Origin: Humibacter ginsenosidimutans
Lineage (GTDB): Bacteria > Actinomycetota > Actinomycetes > Actinomycetales > Microbacteriaceae
DNA length: 64,000 nucleotides
Direction: 5' to 3'
Assembly (NCBI RefSeq): GCF_007859675.1
Contig: NZ_CP042305.1
Coordinates: 3,534,001 to 3,598,000, forward strand
The position numbers were made by a program, and so were the translations under genes. Each line of letters begins with the position of its first letter. Positions within the stretch are counted from its first letter, which is position 1. The notes under the pieces were generated by a model that saw nothing but the letters and a program-made list of their open reading frames with translations, ran no database searches and had not been told where the DNA came from. Shown piece by piece: positions 15,119 through 22,350 of this stretch.

Positions 15119-15329
15119 GGGTCGACTGCTTTCCGTACTTGGCGTGGACCGACTGACGCGTCACGCCGAGCGCGTCCCCGATCTGTTCCCACGACCAGCC
15201 GAGGCGCCGCGCCTCGGCGACATGCTCGGATTCCACCCGCTCCGCGAGTCGGCGAAGTGCTTCGGCCGCGCGCAGGCCCACCTCGGGATCGGTGGTGCGC
15301 AGCGTGCTCGAGAGATCGATCGGACTCAC
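15111..15329 (-). CDS. small HTH protein
   Basis: A short DNA-binding protein (72 residues from GTG 15329; 79 from ATG 15350). The core is EHVAEARRLGWSWEQIGDAL followed by GVTRQSVHAKYGK, a sigma-70 region-4-like HTH common in actinobacterial proteins paired with Clp-N partners. I prefer GTG 15329 because CAGACT lies 6 bases before it and TTGACA 17 bases further, the exact mirror image of the signals for the divergent FAD gene. The ATG at 15350 has no ribosome-binding site. Co-transcribed with the Clp-N gene. Confidence 0.75.
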   Translation of the reverse strand: MSPIDLSSTLRTTDPEVGLRAAEALRRLAERVESEHVAEARRLGWSWEQIGDALGVTRQSVHAKYGKQSTHV

Positions 15330-15379
15330 CGTGTCAGTCTGACTTGACATCGAACAGATGTCAACTCAAACTGACGGCG
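15329..15379. promoter_or_regulatory. mirror-symmetric divergent promoter/operator
   Basis: TTGACATC-GAACA-GATGTCAA (15344-15364) is a perfect 8-base-arm palindrome. Its arms give a TTGACA -35 box on each strand. Seventeen bases further, CAAACT (15367-15372, + strand) and CAGACT (complement of 15336-15341) serve as -10 boxes, and a GTG stands 6 bases after each, at 15379 and 15329. Both GTGs are 25 bases from the centre 15354. The similarity of the two arms continues outward for more than 15 bases. Confidence 0.7.
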
Positions 15380-16590
15380 TGACAGTTTCGATCGATTCGG
15401 ATTCCGGCCACGACGTCGCCGTCGTCGGCGCCGGCCCCGTAGGGCTGCTGCTGGCGGGTGAGGTCGCCGCGCGTGGCATCCGCGTGGTCGTGCTCGAGAG
15501 GGCGAAGGCCCCCTCCACGCAGCCGAAGGCCAACGGCATCGTGGGCAGCGCGGCGCTGGAGCTCGCGCGGCGAGGCATCCTGACCGGAACGGGACTCAAG
15601 GTTCTCTCGCCGCCGCGGTTCCAATTCGGCCCGCTGCCGTTGCGGCTGGGTTTCGGGCCGGGCAACCCGCTTCATGTGCTGCCCATCCCGCAACGTCGAC
15701 TCGAGGAGCTGCTCGAGAGCAGGGCCCGCGCGCTCGGAGCGACGGTGCTTCGCGGGTGCGAGGTGGTCGGGTACACACAAGACGACACGGGCGTTGCGAT
15801 CGGGGTGCGCGACAACGACGAGAACGCCCGCGTGCACGCGAGCCATCTCGTGGGCTGCGACGGAGCGCACAGCATCGTGCGCAAGACGGCCGGCATCGGC
15901 TTCTCGGGATTCACCAGCGACCGCATCGCCAGCATCGCCCGCGTGCGCATCCCCGCCGACCGCGTAAGAGTCACCCCCGACGGCGTCGACATCGACGGGC
16001 TCGGACGCGTTGCCACGATGCGTCCGAATCGGATGCCGGGCGGCACCTTCTCGATCGCGTCCGTGCGTGCACTCGATCGCACAGCACCCGACGACGTCTA
16101 TCTGATCAGCGTCCACGAACCGCGGGGCGAAGCCGAGCCGCGCGATCCTTTGCCGGTGGGGGAACTGCGGGCGAGCATCCGCCGGGTGCTCGGGACGGAA
16201 CTGCCCTTCGACGAGGCGACCGCGGCGCGCAGCACCGTGGGCAACAGCCGGCAGGCCGACACCTATCGCTCCGGGCGGGTGCTCCTCGCAGGCGACGCCG
16301 CGCACATCTTCAACGCGGGCGGCTCGGCGCTCAATGTGGGGCTGAACGACGCGATCGAACTCGGGCGGCGGCTCGCCGCCGTGTTGCGATCGGGATCGTC
16401 GAGCATCGAGCTCGACGAGTACGACGGCCTGCGCCGCGCCGCAGGCGAGCGAGCGCTGCGGCACACCAGGGCGCAGGCGGCGCTCGACCGCGACGATGAC
16501 GGCGCCGGCGCGCTGCGCGAGGTGGTCGCCGAACTGCTGAGAGGGCGCAGAGCCGCACGGCGACTGGCCCGCCTCATCGAACAAGGCTGA
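15379..16590 (+). CDS. FAD-dependent aromatic monooxygenase (PHBH-like)
   Basis: 403 residues from GTG 15379 (410 from ATG 15358). A Rossmann motif VAVVGAGPVGLLLAGEVAARG opens the protein, the GCDGAHSIVRK (DG) motif is near residue 175, and the second FAD motif RVLLAGDAAHIFNAGGSALN is near 300. This is the group A flavoprotein hydroxylase layout: NAD(P)H reduces FAD, and the peroxyflavin then hydroxylates an aromatic or polyketide substrate. The length is shorter than the 500-residue enzymes that carry a thioredoxin-like tail. The divergent HTH protein is its likely regulator. Confidence 0.85.
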   Translation: MTVSIDSDSGHDVAVVGAGPVGLLLAGEVAARGIRVVVLERAKAPSTQPKANGIVGSAALELARRGILTGTGLKVLSPPRFQFGPLPLRLGFGPGNPLHVLPIPQRRLEELLESRARALGATVLRGCEVVGYTQDDTGVAIGVRDNDENARVHASHLVGCDGAHSIVRKTAGIGFSGFTSDRIASIARVRIPADRVRVTPDGVDIDGLGRVATMRPNRMPGGTFSIASVRALDRTAPDDVYLISVHEPRGEAEPRDPLPVGELRASIRRVLGTELPFDEATAARSTVGNSRQADTYRSGRVLLAGDAAHIFNAGGSALNVGLNDAIELGRRLAAVLRSGSSSIELDEYDGLRRAAGERALRHTRAQAALDRDDDGAGALREVVAELLRGRRAARRLARLIEQG

Positions 16591-16698
16591 CTCCCGGGTG
16601 TGAGTCGTGCCGTCGGGCATGGACACACCGCTCGGCGGATGCGATCGTGGCACGGGGGCACGCGTCATCGCGGGCCATGACACAGGCGGGGTGGTCTC

Positions 16699-17088
16699 AT
16701 GTTCAGCGCGATCGATTCGTTCAGCGGATTCAGCGTCGACGATCTGCAGAAGGCGCGGGAGTTCTACGCGACGGCGCTGGGACTGGTGGTGGAGGCCGAG
16801 GGTGGCATGGGCATCCGCATCACGTTGCCCAGTGGCGCCGAGGTGTTCGTCTACGCGAAGCCCGACCACACGCCTGCTTCGTTCACCATCCTCAACTTCG
16901 TCGTCGACGACATCGACGCCGCGGTCGACGAGCTCAACGCGGCGGGCGTGACCACCAAGATCTACTCCGACGCCGAGTTCCCCACCGACGCGAAGGGCAT
17001 CGCCCGTCCGAAGAATCCGGAGTGGGGGCCCGACATCGCATGGTTCCGCGACCCGGCGGGCAACGTGCTGGCTGTCATCCAGGCGTAG
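16699..17088 (+). CDS. VOC-family protein
   Basis: 129 residues with the paired glyoxalase modules: FSAIDSFSGFSVDDLQKARE and a second half with FVVDDIDAAVDELNAAGV and DIAWFRDPAGNVLAVIQ. It belongs to the small actinobacterial VOC proteins without an assigned reaction. ATG 16699 is preceded by GGGGTGG at about 8 bases. It is followed by two strong hairpins in the convergent gap to the surface-protein gene. Confidence 0.8.
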   Translation: MFSAIDSFSGFSVDDLQKAREFYATALGLVVEAEGGMGIRITLPSGAEVFVYAKPDHTPASFTILNFVVDDIDAAVDELNAAGVTTKIYSDAEFPTDAKGIARPKNPEWGPDIAWFRDPAGNVLAVIQA

Positions 17089-17191
17089 GCGCCGGTCGCA
17101 GGTTCGGCGGTCGTCGGTCCGGCGCGAGACGGCTCGGTCGCGAGGCGGCCCGCAGGCCGGTGGGCTCCACTTCCTGCAGAGCGGGCATGGC

Positions 17192-17226
17192 TCATCGGCG
17201 GCACGGTGCAGCCGAGCCGCCGATGA
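17192..17226. terminator. hairpin 1 of convergent gap
   Basis: TCATCGGCGGC (17192-17202) and GCCGCCGATGA (17216-17226) are perfect 11-base arms with a 13-base loop. There is no T-run. It lies in the 228-base space between the convergent VOC and surface-protein genes. Confidence 0.55.
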
Positions 17227-17248
17227 CATTCGTGGTGGATGCGGGGCG

Positions 17249-17291
17249 GTGGATGCCGGCACCAGCCAGAGGACCGTGCGCCGGCATCCAC
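17249..17291. terminator. hairpin 2 of convergent gap
   Basis: GTGGATGCCGGC (17249-17260) pairs perfectly with GCCGGCATCCAC (17280-17291) around a 19-base loop, 26 bases beyond the stop of the surface-protein gene. A bidirectional terminator is likely. Confidence 0.55.
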
Positions 17292-17316
17292 TCACCCGTG
17301 GTTCAGCACCCCTTCG

Positions 17317-19158
17317 TCAGGAACGCACCGCCCTGCGCCGCACGAAGAGCAGCGAGCCGAGGCCCGCGAGCAGGACGAGCAGCGCCGCACCGAGCGCACC
17401 GAGCACGTCGGAACCGGTGTCGGCGAGCGATCCCGCTGCGCTGACATCAGAAGCGACGCTGTCGGCGATCGTCGTCACCGCCGAGGCGGGGATGACGCCC
17501 CCGGGGGTTCCGGGGGCTCCGGGGGTGCCCGGGGTTCCGGGGGTGCCCGGAGTGCCCGGGGTTCCGGGAGTTCCCGGGGTGCCCGGAGTGCCCGGGGTTC
17601 CGGGAGTTCCCGGGGTGCCCGGAGTGCCCGGGGTGCCAGGAACGCTGGTGTCGGAGCCCGTGGTCGTCGAGTCCCCGATCACGCTGACGGCGTTGCCGCC
17701 GACGGTGACCGGAAGGTCGATGCCGATCGGCGCCAGGATGCCGCCGAGCAGACTGCCGTCGCCCGAAGTGCTGTCACCCGTGGAACCGTTGTCGCCGCCG
17801 ACGACCGCGGTGGTCGCGTCGGTGCTGGTGGAGTCTCCGACTCCGCTGATGGCGTTGCCGCCGACGGTGACCGGAACGTCGGCACCCACGTCGGCGAGCA
17901 GGCCGCCGAGGAGGCTGTCGTCGCCCGAAGTGCTGTCGCCGGTGGTACCGCTGGTGCCGGAACCGCCCGAGGTGACCGCGGTGGTCGCGTCGGTGCTGGT
18001 GGAGTCTCCGACTCCGCTGATGGCGTTGCCGCCGACGGTGACCGGAACGTCGGCACCCACGTCGGCGAGCAGGCCGCCGAGGAGGCTGTCGTCGCCCGAA
18101 GTGCTGTCGCCGGTGGTACCGCTGGTGCCGGAACCGCCCGAGGCGACCGCGGTGGCGGCATCCGTGCTCGACGAATCGCCGACCACGCTGATGGCGTTGC
18201 CGCCGACAGTGACCGGAGCGTTCACCCCGAGGTCTGCCAGCAATCCGCCGAGTGCGCTGTCATCGCCGCTCGTCGTGGGATCCGAACCACTGCCGGATCC
18301 GTTCGCCGGACCGGAGGTCGTGGTCGTCGTCGCACTCGAACTGTTCGAGTCGCCCAGCCCGCTGATCGCGTTGCCGCTGACCGTGATCGGCGCGTTCACG
18401 CCGATCGGCAGCAGCAGCCCGCCCAGCAGACTGTCGGTACCCGAGGTCGACGACCCCGAGTCAGCGGCAGCGGATCCCCCTGTGCTGTTCGACGTGTCCG
18501 CCTTGTCGGATGTCGAGTCGCCCAGCACGCTGATTCCGTTGCCGCTGACGGTGATCGGTGCGTTCACCGTGATCGGCGCCACCAGGCCGCCGAGCAGGCT
18601 GTCGTCACCGCTGGAGGTGGCCCCCTGCGTGCCCGAACCGCCGGCGGCCGCGTCCCCCGGCGCGCTCGTCGCGGAGGTGGCCGCATCGGTGCTCGTCGAG
18701 TCGCCGACGACGCTCACCGCGTTGCCCGACACCGTGACGGGCACGCTGATCGTGCCGCCGATGATGTCGCCGGACGCGATGCCGCCGTTGCCGCTCGTGG
18801 TGGCTGCCGGGGCGCTCGTCGATCCGCCGGAGCCCGACGCCGTCGACGTCGTTCCGGAGCTCGACGAACTCGTGGTCGCCGCCGTCGAACCCGTCGACCC
18901 CGATGAGGCGGCCGCCGGTGCGGCGGGAGCCGAGACGGCTGCCGATGCCGCGGAGGAGAGCGCGTTGCCGAGGCCGCTGACGGCGTTGCCGACCAGGGTC
19001 ACAGGCGCGCTCAGATTGATGCCGAGCACGTCGCCGGAGCCTGCTCCGCCGTTCCCGCTCGTGGAGGGTTCAGCCGCGTTCGCCGCGCCTACTCCCGCCA
19101 GTGAAAGGCCGCCGAGAATGACTGTGAACCACAGCCCTCTCGACACGATCTTGTTCAT
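17317..19158 (-). CDS. chaplin-like repeat, collagen-like, LAxTG-anchored surface protein
   Basis: 613 residues from ATG 19158 (GGGAG 9 bases upstream). A signal peptide (MNKIVSRGLWFTVILGGLSL...ANAAEP) is followed by eight repeats of 50-60 residues. Each has an SGD/SGN start, a hydrophobic LLGGLLA stretch, an aPVTVxGNAIS core and a D/S/T-rich linker. The core resembles the chaplin motif of streptomycetes but lacks its cysteines. About 14 Gly-Thr-Pro triplets follow (17503-17643), then SLADTGSD, a hydrophobic helix and FVRRRAVRS: a class E sortase (LAxTG) signal. The protein is probably a fibrous, wall-linked surface coat. The equally long frame on the other strand is a codon-bias shadow. Confidence 0.85.
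   Translation of the reverse strand: MNKIVSRGLWFTVILGGLSLAGVGAANAAEPSTSGNGGAGSGDVLGINLSAPVTLVGNAVSGLGNALSSAASAAVSAPAAPAAASSGSTGSTAATTSSSSSGTTSTASGSGGSTSAPAATTSGNGGIASGDIIGGTISVPVTVSGNAVSVVGDSTSTDAATSATSAPGDAAAGGSGTQGATSSGDDSLLGGLVAPITVNAPITVSGNGISVLGDSTSDKADTSNSTGGSAAADSGSSTSGTDSLLGGLLLPIGVNAPITVSGNAISGLGDSNSSSATTTTTSGPANGSGSGSDPTTSGDDSALGGLLADLGVNAPVTVGGNAISVVGDSSSTDAATAVASGGSGTSGTTGDSTSGDDSLLGGLLADVGADVPVTVGGNAISGVGDSTSTDATTAVTSGGSGTSGTTGDSTSGDDSLLGGLLADVGADVPVTVGGNAISGVGDSTSTDATTAVVGGDNGSTGDSTSGDGSLLGGILAPIGIDLPVTVGGNAVSVIGDSTTTGSDTSVPGTPGTPGTPGTPGTPGTPGTPGTPGTPGTPGTPGTPGTPGAPGTPGGVIPASAVTTIADSVASDVSAAGSLADTGSDVLGALGAALLVLLAGLGSLLFVRRRAVRS
17503..17643. repeat. collagen-like triplet repeat (GTP)n
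   Basis: Tandem 9-base units alternating GGGGTTCC/GGGGTGCC-type sequence encode about 14 Gly-Thr-Pro triplets with one Gly-Ala-Pro. Such tracts are length-variable by slippage. Confidence 0.85.
17805..18146. repeat. two near-identical 171-bp tandem units
   Basis: The block starting near 17805 is repeated with an offset of exactly 171 bases (57 codons), for example GGTGCTGGTGGAGTCTCCGA at 17821 and again at 17992. Over most of the unit the copies are identical, while the neighbouring chaplin-like units have diverged. This indicates a recent in-frame duplication. Confidence 0.85.
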
Positions 19159-19295
19159 GATGTGACTCCCTGAAGTGAGCTTCTGATTCGCTCTTCCGGC
19201 GCGTCGAGGCGTCGCAGAGCGTATGGTCCGTCTTCTGCCTGCCGGCATGCGGCATCACGGGGATGCCATGCCGTGGCAGGGCAGAGCGGACCGGC

Positions 19296-20345
19296 TCAGT
19301 CAGGTGTGGAGTCGGTGTCGAAGGTAGGTGTCGATGGAAGCTGATCGTTCGACGCCGCGCCCGCGACGAAGGCGGGCAGCACCTCGTCGAGCGGGTCACC
19401 CGTGATGGCAGCAGGGGAGGAGCCTCCCGGTCCGCTGCCCGATCGCGCGCCGGAGGCCGAGGAAGAGCCCCCCGGCAGTGCTGCCGGCGCGTTGGGATCA
19501 CCGGGCTGTGACGGCGAGAACGGAGTGTCTCCGCTGCCGGCGGTGAGTCCGGATGCGTGTCCGCTCGCCGCGAGCGATGGGTCGGCCGCGGTCGCCGCGG
19601 CTCCCGACATCAGCACGGACGCCCAGGAACTCGCCGGGGTGAACACCGCGTCGCCGCCGGCCACTGCGACGTTGCCTGCGCCTGGGGCGGTCGACGTCGG
19701 CTCACTCCCGTTGGAGCCGGTCGGGTCGGTGGACCCGTTCGGCGGTGTCGAGGGATCCGATCCGCCCGAGCCTGGAGTCGACGTGAGCGATCCGGTGAGC
19801 GAACCGATGTCCCCGACCGTGGAGTCGAGCGTTCCGGTGACCGGAGCGGTCGCACCGGAGAGCGAGCCGAGCGTGGAGCTCAGCGTCGAACCCACCACGG
19901 GAACGCCGGCCACGACCTTGTCGACCGCGCCGGTGACGGGGGCGAGAGTCTGAGTGACCGAGACGGACGAGGTGACGGAGGTCACGGCATCCGTGACCGG
20001 CTTCACCACGTTCTGCACCGGGGCGGGAAGCGCGTGGGTGACGGGGGCGACGATGGCAGGAACGGCCGAGGTCACGGCGTCGACGGTGTGCGTCACCGGG
20101 GTGGTGACGGCGCCGACGAGAGAGCCGACACCGCCGAGCAGGCCGGATCCGGATGAGCCGGAGCCGGTCGTGCTCGAACTCGAGGTCGTCGAGGAGGGAG
20201 TCGGCTCAGCGGCCGACGCGGAGAGTGCGTTGAAGGCGAGTCCGAGCAGCACGAGACCGCCGGCGACGCCGAGCCCGCACAGCAGCAGGCGCAGCAATCG
20301 CGCCGGCGACAATGCCTCGACGCGCTCCATCAGCGGTTCCCCCAT
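19296..20345 (-). CDS. secreted Ala/Ser/Thr/Val-rich protein, unknown function
   Basis: 349 residues from ATG 20345. A long signal sequence or anchor (LLRLLLCGLGVAGGLVLLGL...ASAAEP) is followed by a Ser/Thr tract, then 150 residues of PVTxxVDxV-type repeats (for example PVTHTVDAVTSAVPAIVAPV), and an acidic, Gly/Pro/Ser-rich C-terminus without a sorting signal or membrane helix. It is probably exported or bound non-covalently to the wall. It lies 137 bases upstream of the chaplin-like gene in the same orientation, so the two may work together on the surface. Not a family I can name. Confidence 0.75.
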   Translation of the reverse strand: MGEPLMERVEALSPARLLRLLLCGLGVAGGLVLLGLAFNALSASAAEPTPSSTTSSSSTTGSGSSGSGLLGGVGSLVGAVTTPVTHTVDAVTSAVPAIVAPVTHALPAPVQNVVKPVTDAVTSVTSSVSVTQTLAPVTGAVDKVVAGVPVVGSTLSSTLGSLSGATAPVTGTLDSTVGDIGSLTGSLTSTPGSGGSDPSTPPNGSTDPTGSNGSEPTSTAPGAGNVAVAGGDAVFTPASSWASVLMSGAAATAADPSLAASGHASGLTAGSGDTPFSPSQPGDPNAPAALPGGSSSASGARSGSGPGGSSPAAITGDPLDEVLPAFVAGAASNDQLPSTPTFDTDSTPD

Positions 20346-20547
20346 CGCGTGAATCTTTCTCGACTCTAGCTTCGTCGGCGCGAGATCGAAAGGGGTTGCT
20401 CGTGCGAGCGCCACACCGATGAGACTTCGCGACACGCCGGACCGGGCGCGATCTCGGACGCCTCGTGGTGGCATCCACGGCCCGTTCCGCCGCGGAATGT
20501 CGGGGGTCTCGGGTACGTTCGGCAGAGGAAGGTGAACGATGTGCAAA

Positions 20548-20596
20548 CCACAACATCTAGTGGAATGACAATCGTGTGATTCACGTTATATAGTGG
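20548..20596 (+). promoter_or_regulatory. promoter with tandem NrdR-like boxes
   Basis: ATGACA (20565-20570), an 18-base spacer and TATAGT (20589-20594) form a good promoter. CCACAACATCTAGTGG (20548-20563) and TCACGTTATATAGTGG (20581-20596) both fit the NrdR-box pattern acaCwAtATcTwGtgt and start 33 bases apart, three helical turns, as known NrdR box pairs do. One ends just before the -35 box and the other covers the -10 box. Confidence 0.7.
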
Positions 20597-20600
20597 GTGA

Positions 20601-20737
20601 GCACCGCACGGAGCACCTGGTCGGACGCACGAGGGGGTCGGCCGTGAAGCCGGGTGAAGACCCGGCCCGCTAGCTCGGAAACACGTGGTGCGGACGGAGC
20701 GGAATCCGTTCCGATCAGGCAATCAGGGGAGGTCATC
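20601..20737 (+). ncRNA. structured 5' leader
   Basis: About 137 bases between the promoter and the 27-codon ORF. Pairings include CCGCAC (20604-20609) with GTGCGG (20688-20693) closing the domain, GCCGGGT-GAAG-ACCCGGC (20649-20666) and CGGAA-TCCG-TTCCG (20700-20713). The middle recalls the GGAAnCCGGTG part of cobalamin riboswitches, but the B12 box and pseudoknot partners are not evident. No family can be assigned. Confidence 0.4.
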
Positions 20738-20821
20738 ATGGACTACGAAAACGACACCGTCGGCGGCTACGCAGTTCCCGTCGACCCGATGGATCTTCTG
20801 CAGTGCGACAGCTGCCAGTAA
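20738..20821 (+). CDS. 27-residue ORF ending in CDSCQ
   Basis: The peptide starts MDYENDTVGG, continues YAVPVDP and ends MDLLQCDSCQ. A very strong AGGGGAGG (20725-20732) lies 5 bases before the ATG, and a 12-base-pair terminator follows 51 bases after the stop, so it is a complete short transcription unit. The CxxC at the extreme C-terminus resembles the swinging redox tail of class I ribonucleotide reductase large subunits, and NrdR-like boxes drive the unit. It may be what remains of a deleted nrdA-type gene, or a free tail-like peptide. A RiPP precursor is a weaker alternative, since no maturase is nearby. Confidence 0.5.
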   Translation: MDYENDTVGGYAVPVDPMDLLQCDSCQ

Positions 20822-20872
20822 GAGCGCTGACGAACTGACAGGAACGTGCCGGCAAGGCACCAAGACTGCGAG

Positions 20873-20906
20873 AAGCCCCCGGCCATCAGGCCGGGGGCTT
20901 CGTCGT
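20873..20906. terminator. strong terminator hairpin
   Basis: AAGCCCCCGGCC (20873-20884), loop ATCA, GGCCGGGGGCTT (20889-20900): a perfect 12-base stem between the short ORF and the convergent membrane-protein gene. It may serve both directions. Confidence 0.85.
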
Positions 20907-20949
20907 TCAACGGTTGGTGCTGTTCCATCCGCATGGCGGCCGCTGGTGA

Positions 20950-22350
20950 TCACCAGCCGGTGGACAGCAGATGCTGCACGAGCAAAGCCGTCCCCAGTTG
21001 AAGGGCAAGTCCCCAGCGACGCCAACGGGTCCCGAGCAGTGCGGCGCCTGCGAGCATCCACGGCTCGAACGGAAGCCAGATGCGTTCCACCTCGGCTTTG
21101 CTCATGCCCGACAGATCTGCGACGAGCACACAGGCCGCGGCTCCGAGGCTGAGCAACACGATCGTGCGCGTCTGATCGGGGACTCGACGCACGACGTGCC
21201 GCACTCTCGCCGACGCCGCCGCAATCGTGCAGCCGACCAATGGGCCTGCACTGAAAGCGAGCGCCGAGAGGTCTGCCCACACCCAGTACGCGTAGGGGCG
21301 ATTCTTCTGGACGCCGTCGTAGTAGCGGCGCACGAGCACCGGATAGGCCTCCCACCACGTGAAGCCGGCCGCGGCGAACGCGAGCACGACCGCGAGTGCG
21401 GCGCAGGCGGTCCATGGCAGCGGTCGCCAGGTTCGCGCTGCAACCAGAATCGCGAGGGCGAGGATCGCCAGCACCGGGAGTCCGTAGGACATCATGACGC
21501 AGTAACCGAGCAGCAGACCTGCCGAGACCGACCAGGCGATCGAACGTCCGCGTGCGTGGGAGCGTGCCGCGAAGGCAAGGCAGCACAGACCCCACGCGCC
21601 CACGGCGGCGAACACGGCGTCGGCCGAGACCGCCATCCACACGGCTCCCGGCCCGAGCGCGATGATCGGCGCGGCTCGTCGCGCCGCGGTCTCGGCGCCC
21701 AGCCTGCGCAGAGTGACCAGCACGGCGACAGCAGTCGTGGCGGCGATCACGGTGACAGCCGTCCCCGCGGCGAGCCCACTGCCCAACCCGAGCCGAACGA
21801 GCGCGACGAAGAAGAACAGTGCTCCCGGCGGATGCCCGGCGATGTGCACGGGCCAATGATCGGCACTGTGCAGCGGGATGCGCGAGACGTATTCGCGCAG
21901 CACAGCGATCGGGTCGGTCACTGAGCGCGCCGTGTTCAGATACTCGTAGCTCGTGTCGAGAATGTGCCCGATGCCGGCGAAGCCGTCGACGGTGGCGAGG
22001 GCGAGCATCCAGGCCAGACCGTAGCCGAAGGTCACGAGCAGAAGCGCGCCCCATCGCAGACGTGTCGCCCATGGCGCGGAGATCACGGCCAGGGCGGCGA
22101 GCGCCACGGAGGGAAGGGTTCCGGGACCGACACGCGGCATCCATCGAGCGTGCAAGGGAGGGAACGACTTCACGTGCACGTCCCAGCCGGTGAGCGCGGG
22201 AATGAGGATGCCTGCTGCCATCACGGCGAGTGCGACCACAAGCCCCAGCACTGCGACTCGTGATCGCACCGGCGCAAGCCCGGCCCGTCGATCTGAGCTG
22301 CCGTCGACGTCGCCACTGGGCCGTGCCGGCAATCTGCGGAGCGTCATCAC
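20950..22350 (-). CDS. polytopic membrane protein (GT-C-like; resembles M. tuberculosis Rv0541c)
   Basis: 466 residues with about ten to twelve membrane helices. Between the first helices is an extracytoplasmic stretch with HILDTSYEYLNTARSV and HWPVHIAGHPPG, and a later one with WWEAYPVLVRRYYDGVQKNR. Alternating helices with a conserved His/Asp loop suggest a GT-C glycosyltransferase fold, but no reaction is proven. Its start overlaps the end of the epimerase gene by 4 bases. The order MTA phosphorylase, epimerase, membrane protein resembles the Rv0535-Rv0541c neighbourhood of M. tuberculosis as I remember it. Confidence 0.75.
   Translation of the reverse strand: MMTLRRLPARPSGDVDGSSDRRAGLAPVRSRVAVLGLVVALAVMAAGILIPALTGWDVHVKSFPPLHARWMPRVGPGTLPSVALAALAVISAPWATRLRWGALLLVTFGYGLAWMLALATVDGFAGIGHILDTSYEYLNTARSVTDPIAVLREYVSRIPLHSADHWPVHIAGHPPGALFFFVALVRLGLGSGLAAGTAVTVIAATTAVAVLVTLRRLGAETAARRAAPIIALGPGAVWMAVSADAVFAAVGAWGLCCLAFAARSHARGRSIAWSVSAGLLLGYCVMMSYGLPVLAILALAILVAARTWRPLPWTACAALAVVLAFAAAGFTWWEAYPVLVRRYYDGVQKNRPYAYWVWADLSALAFSAGPLVGCTIAAASARVRHVVRRVPDQTRTIVLLSLGAAACVLVADLSGMSKAEVERIWLPFEPWMLAGAALLGTRWRRWGLALQLGTALLVQHLLSTGW

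Noticed and set aside
17249..19165. 638-residue + strand frame over the surface-protein gene
   Set aside because: It mirrors the repeats of the - strand protein. Only the - strand has a signal peptide, ribosome-binding site, repeat logic and sorting signal.
20601..20737. Cobalamin riboswitch in the leader
   Set aside because: Part of the sequence recalls the conserved core, and such a leader would fit nrdABS, but the B12 box and the kissing-loop partners are not recognisable, and 137 bases are too short for a full element.
20738..20821. RiPP or mycofactocin-like precursor
   Set aside because: No radical SAM, lanthionine or cyclodehydratase gene lies in the window; the promoter and C-terminal CxxC fit the ribonucleotide reductase reading better.
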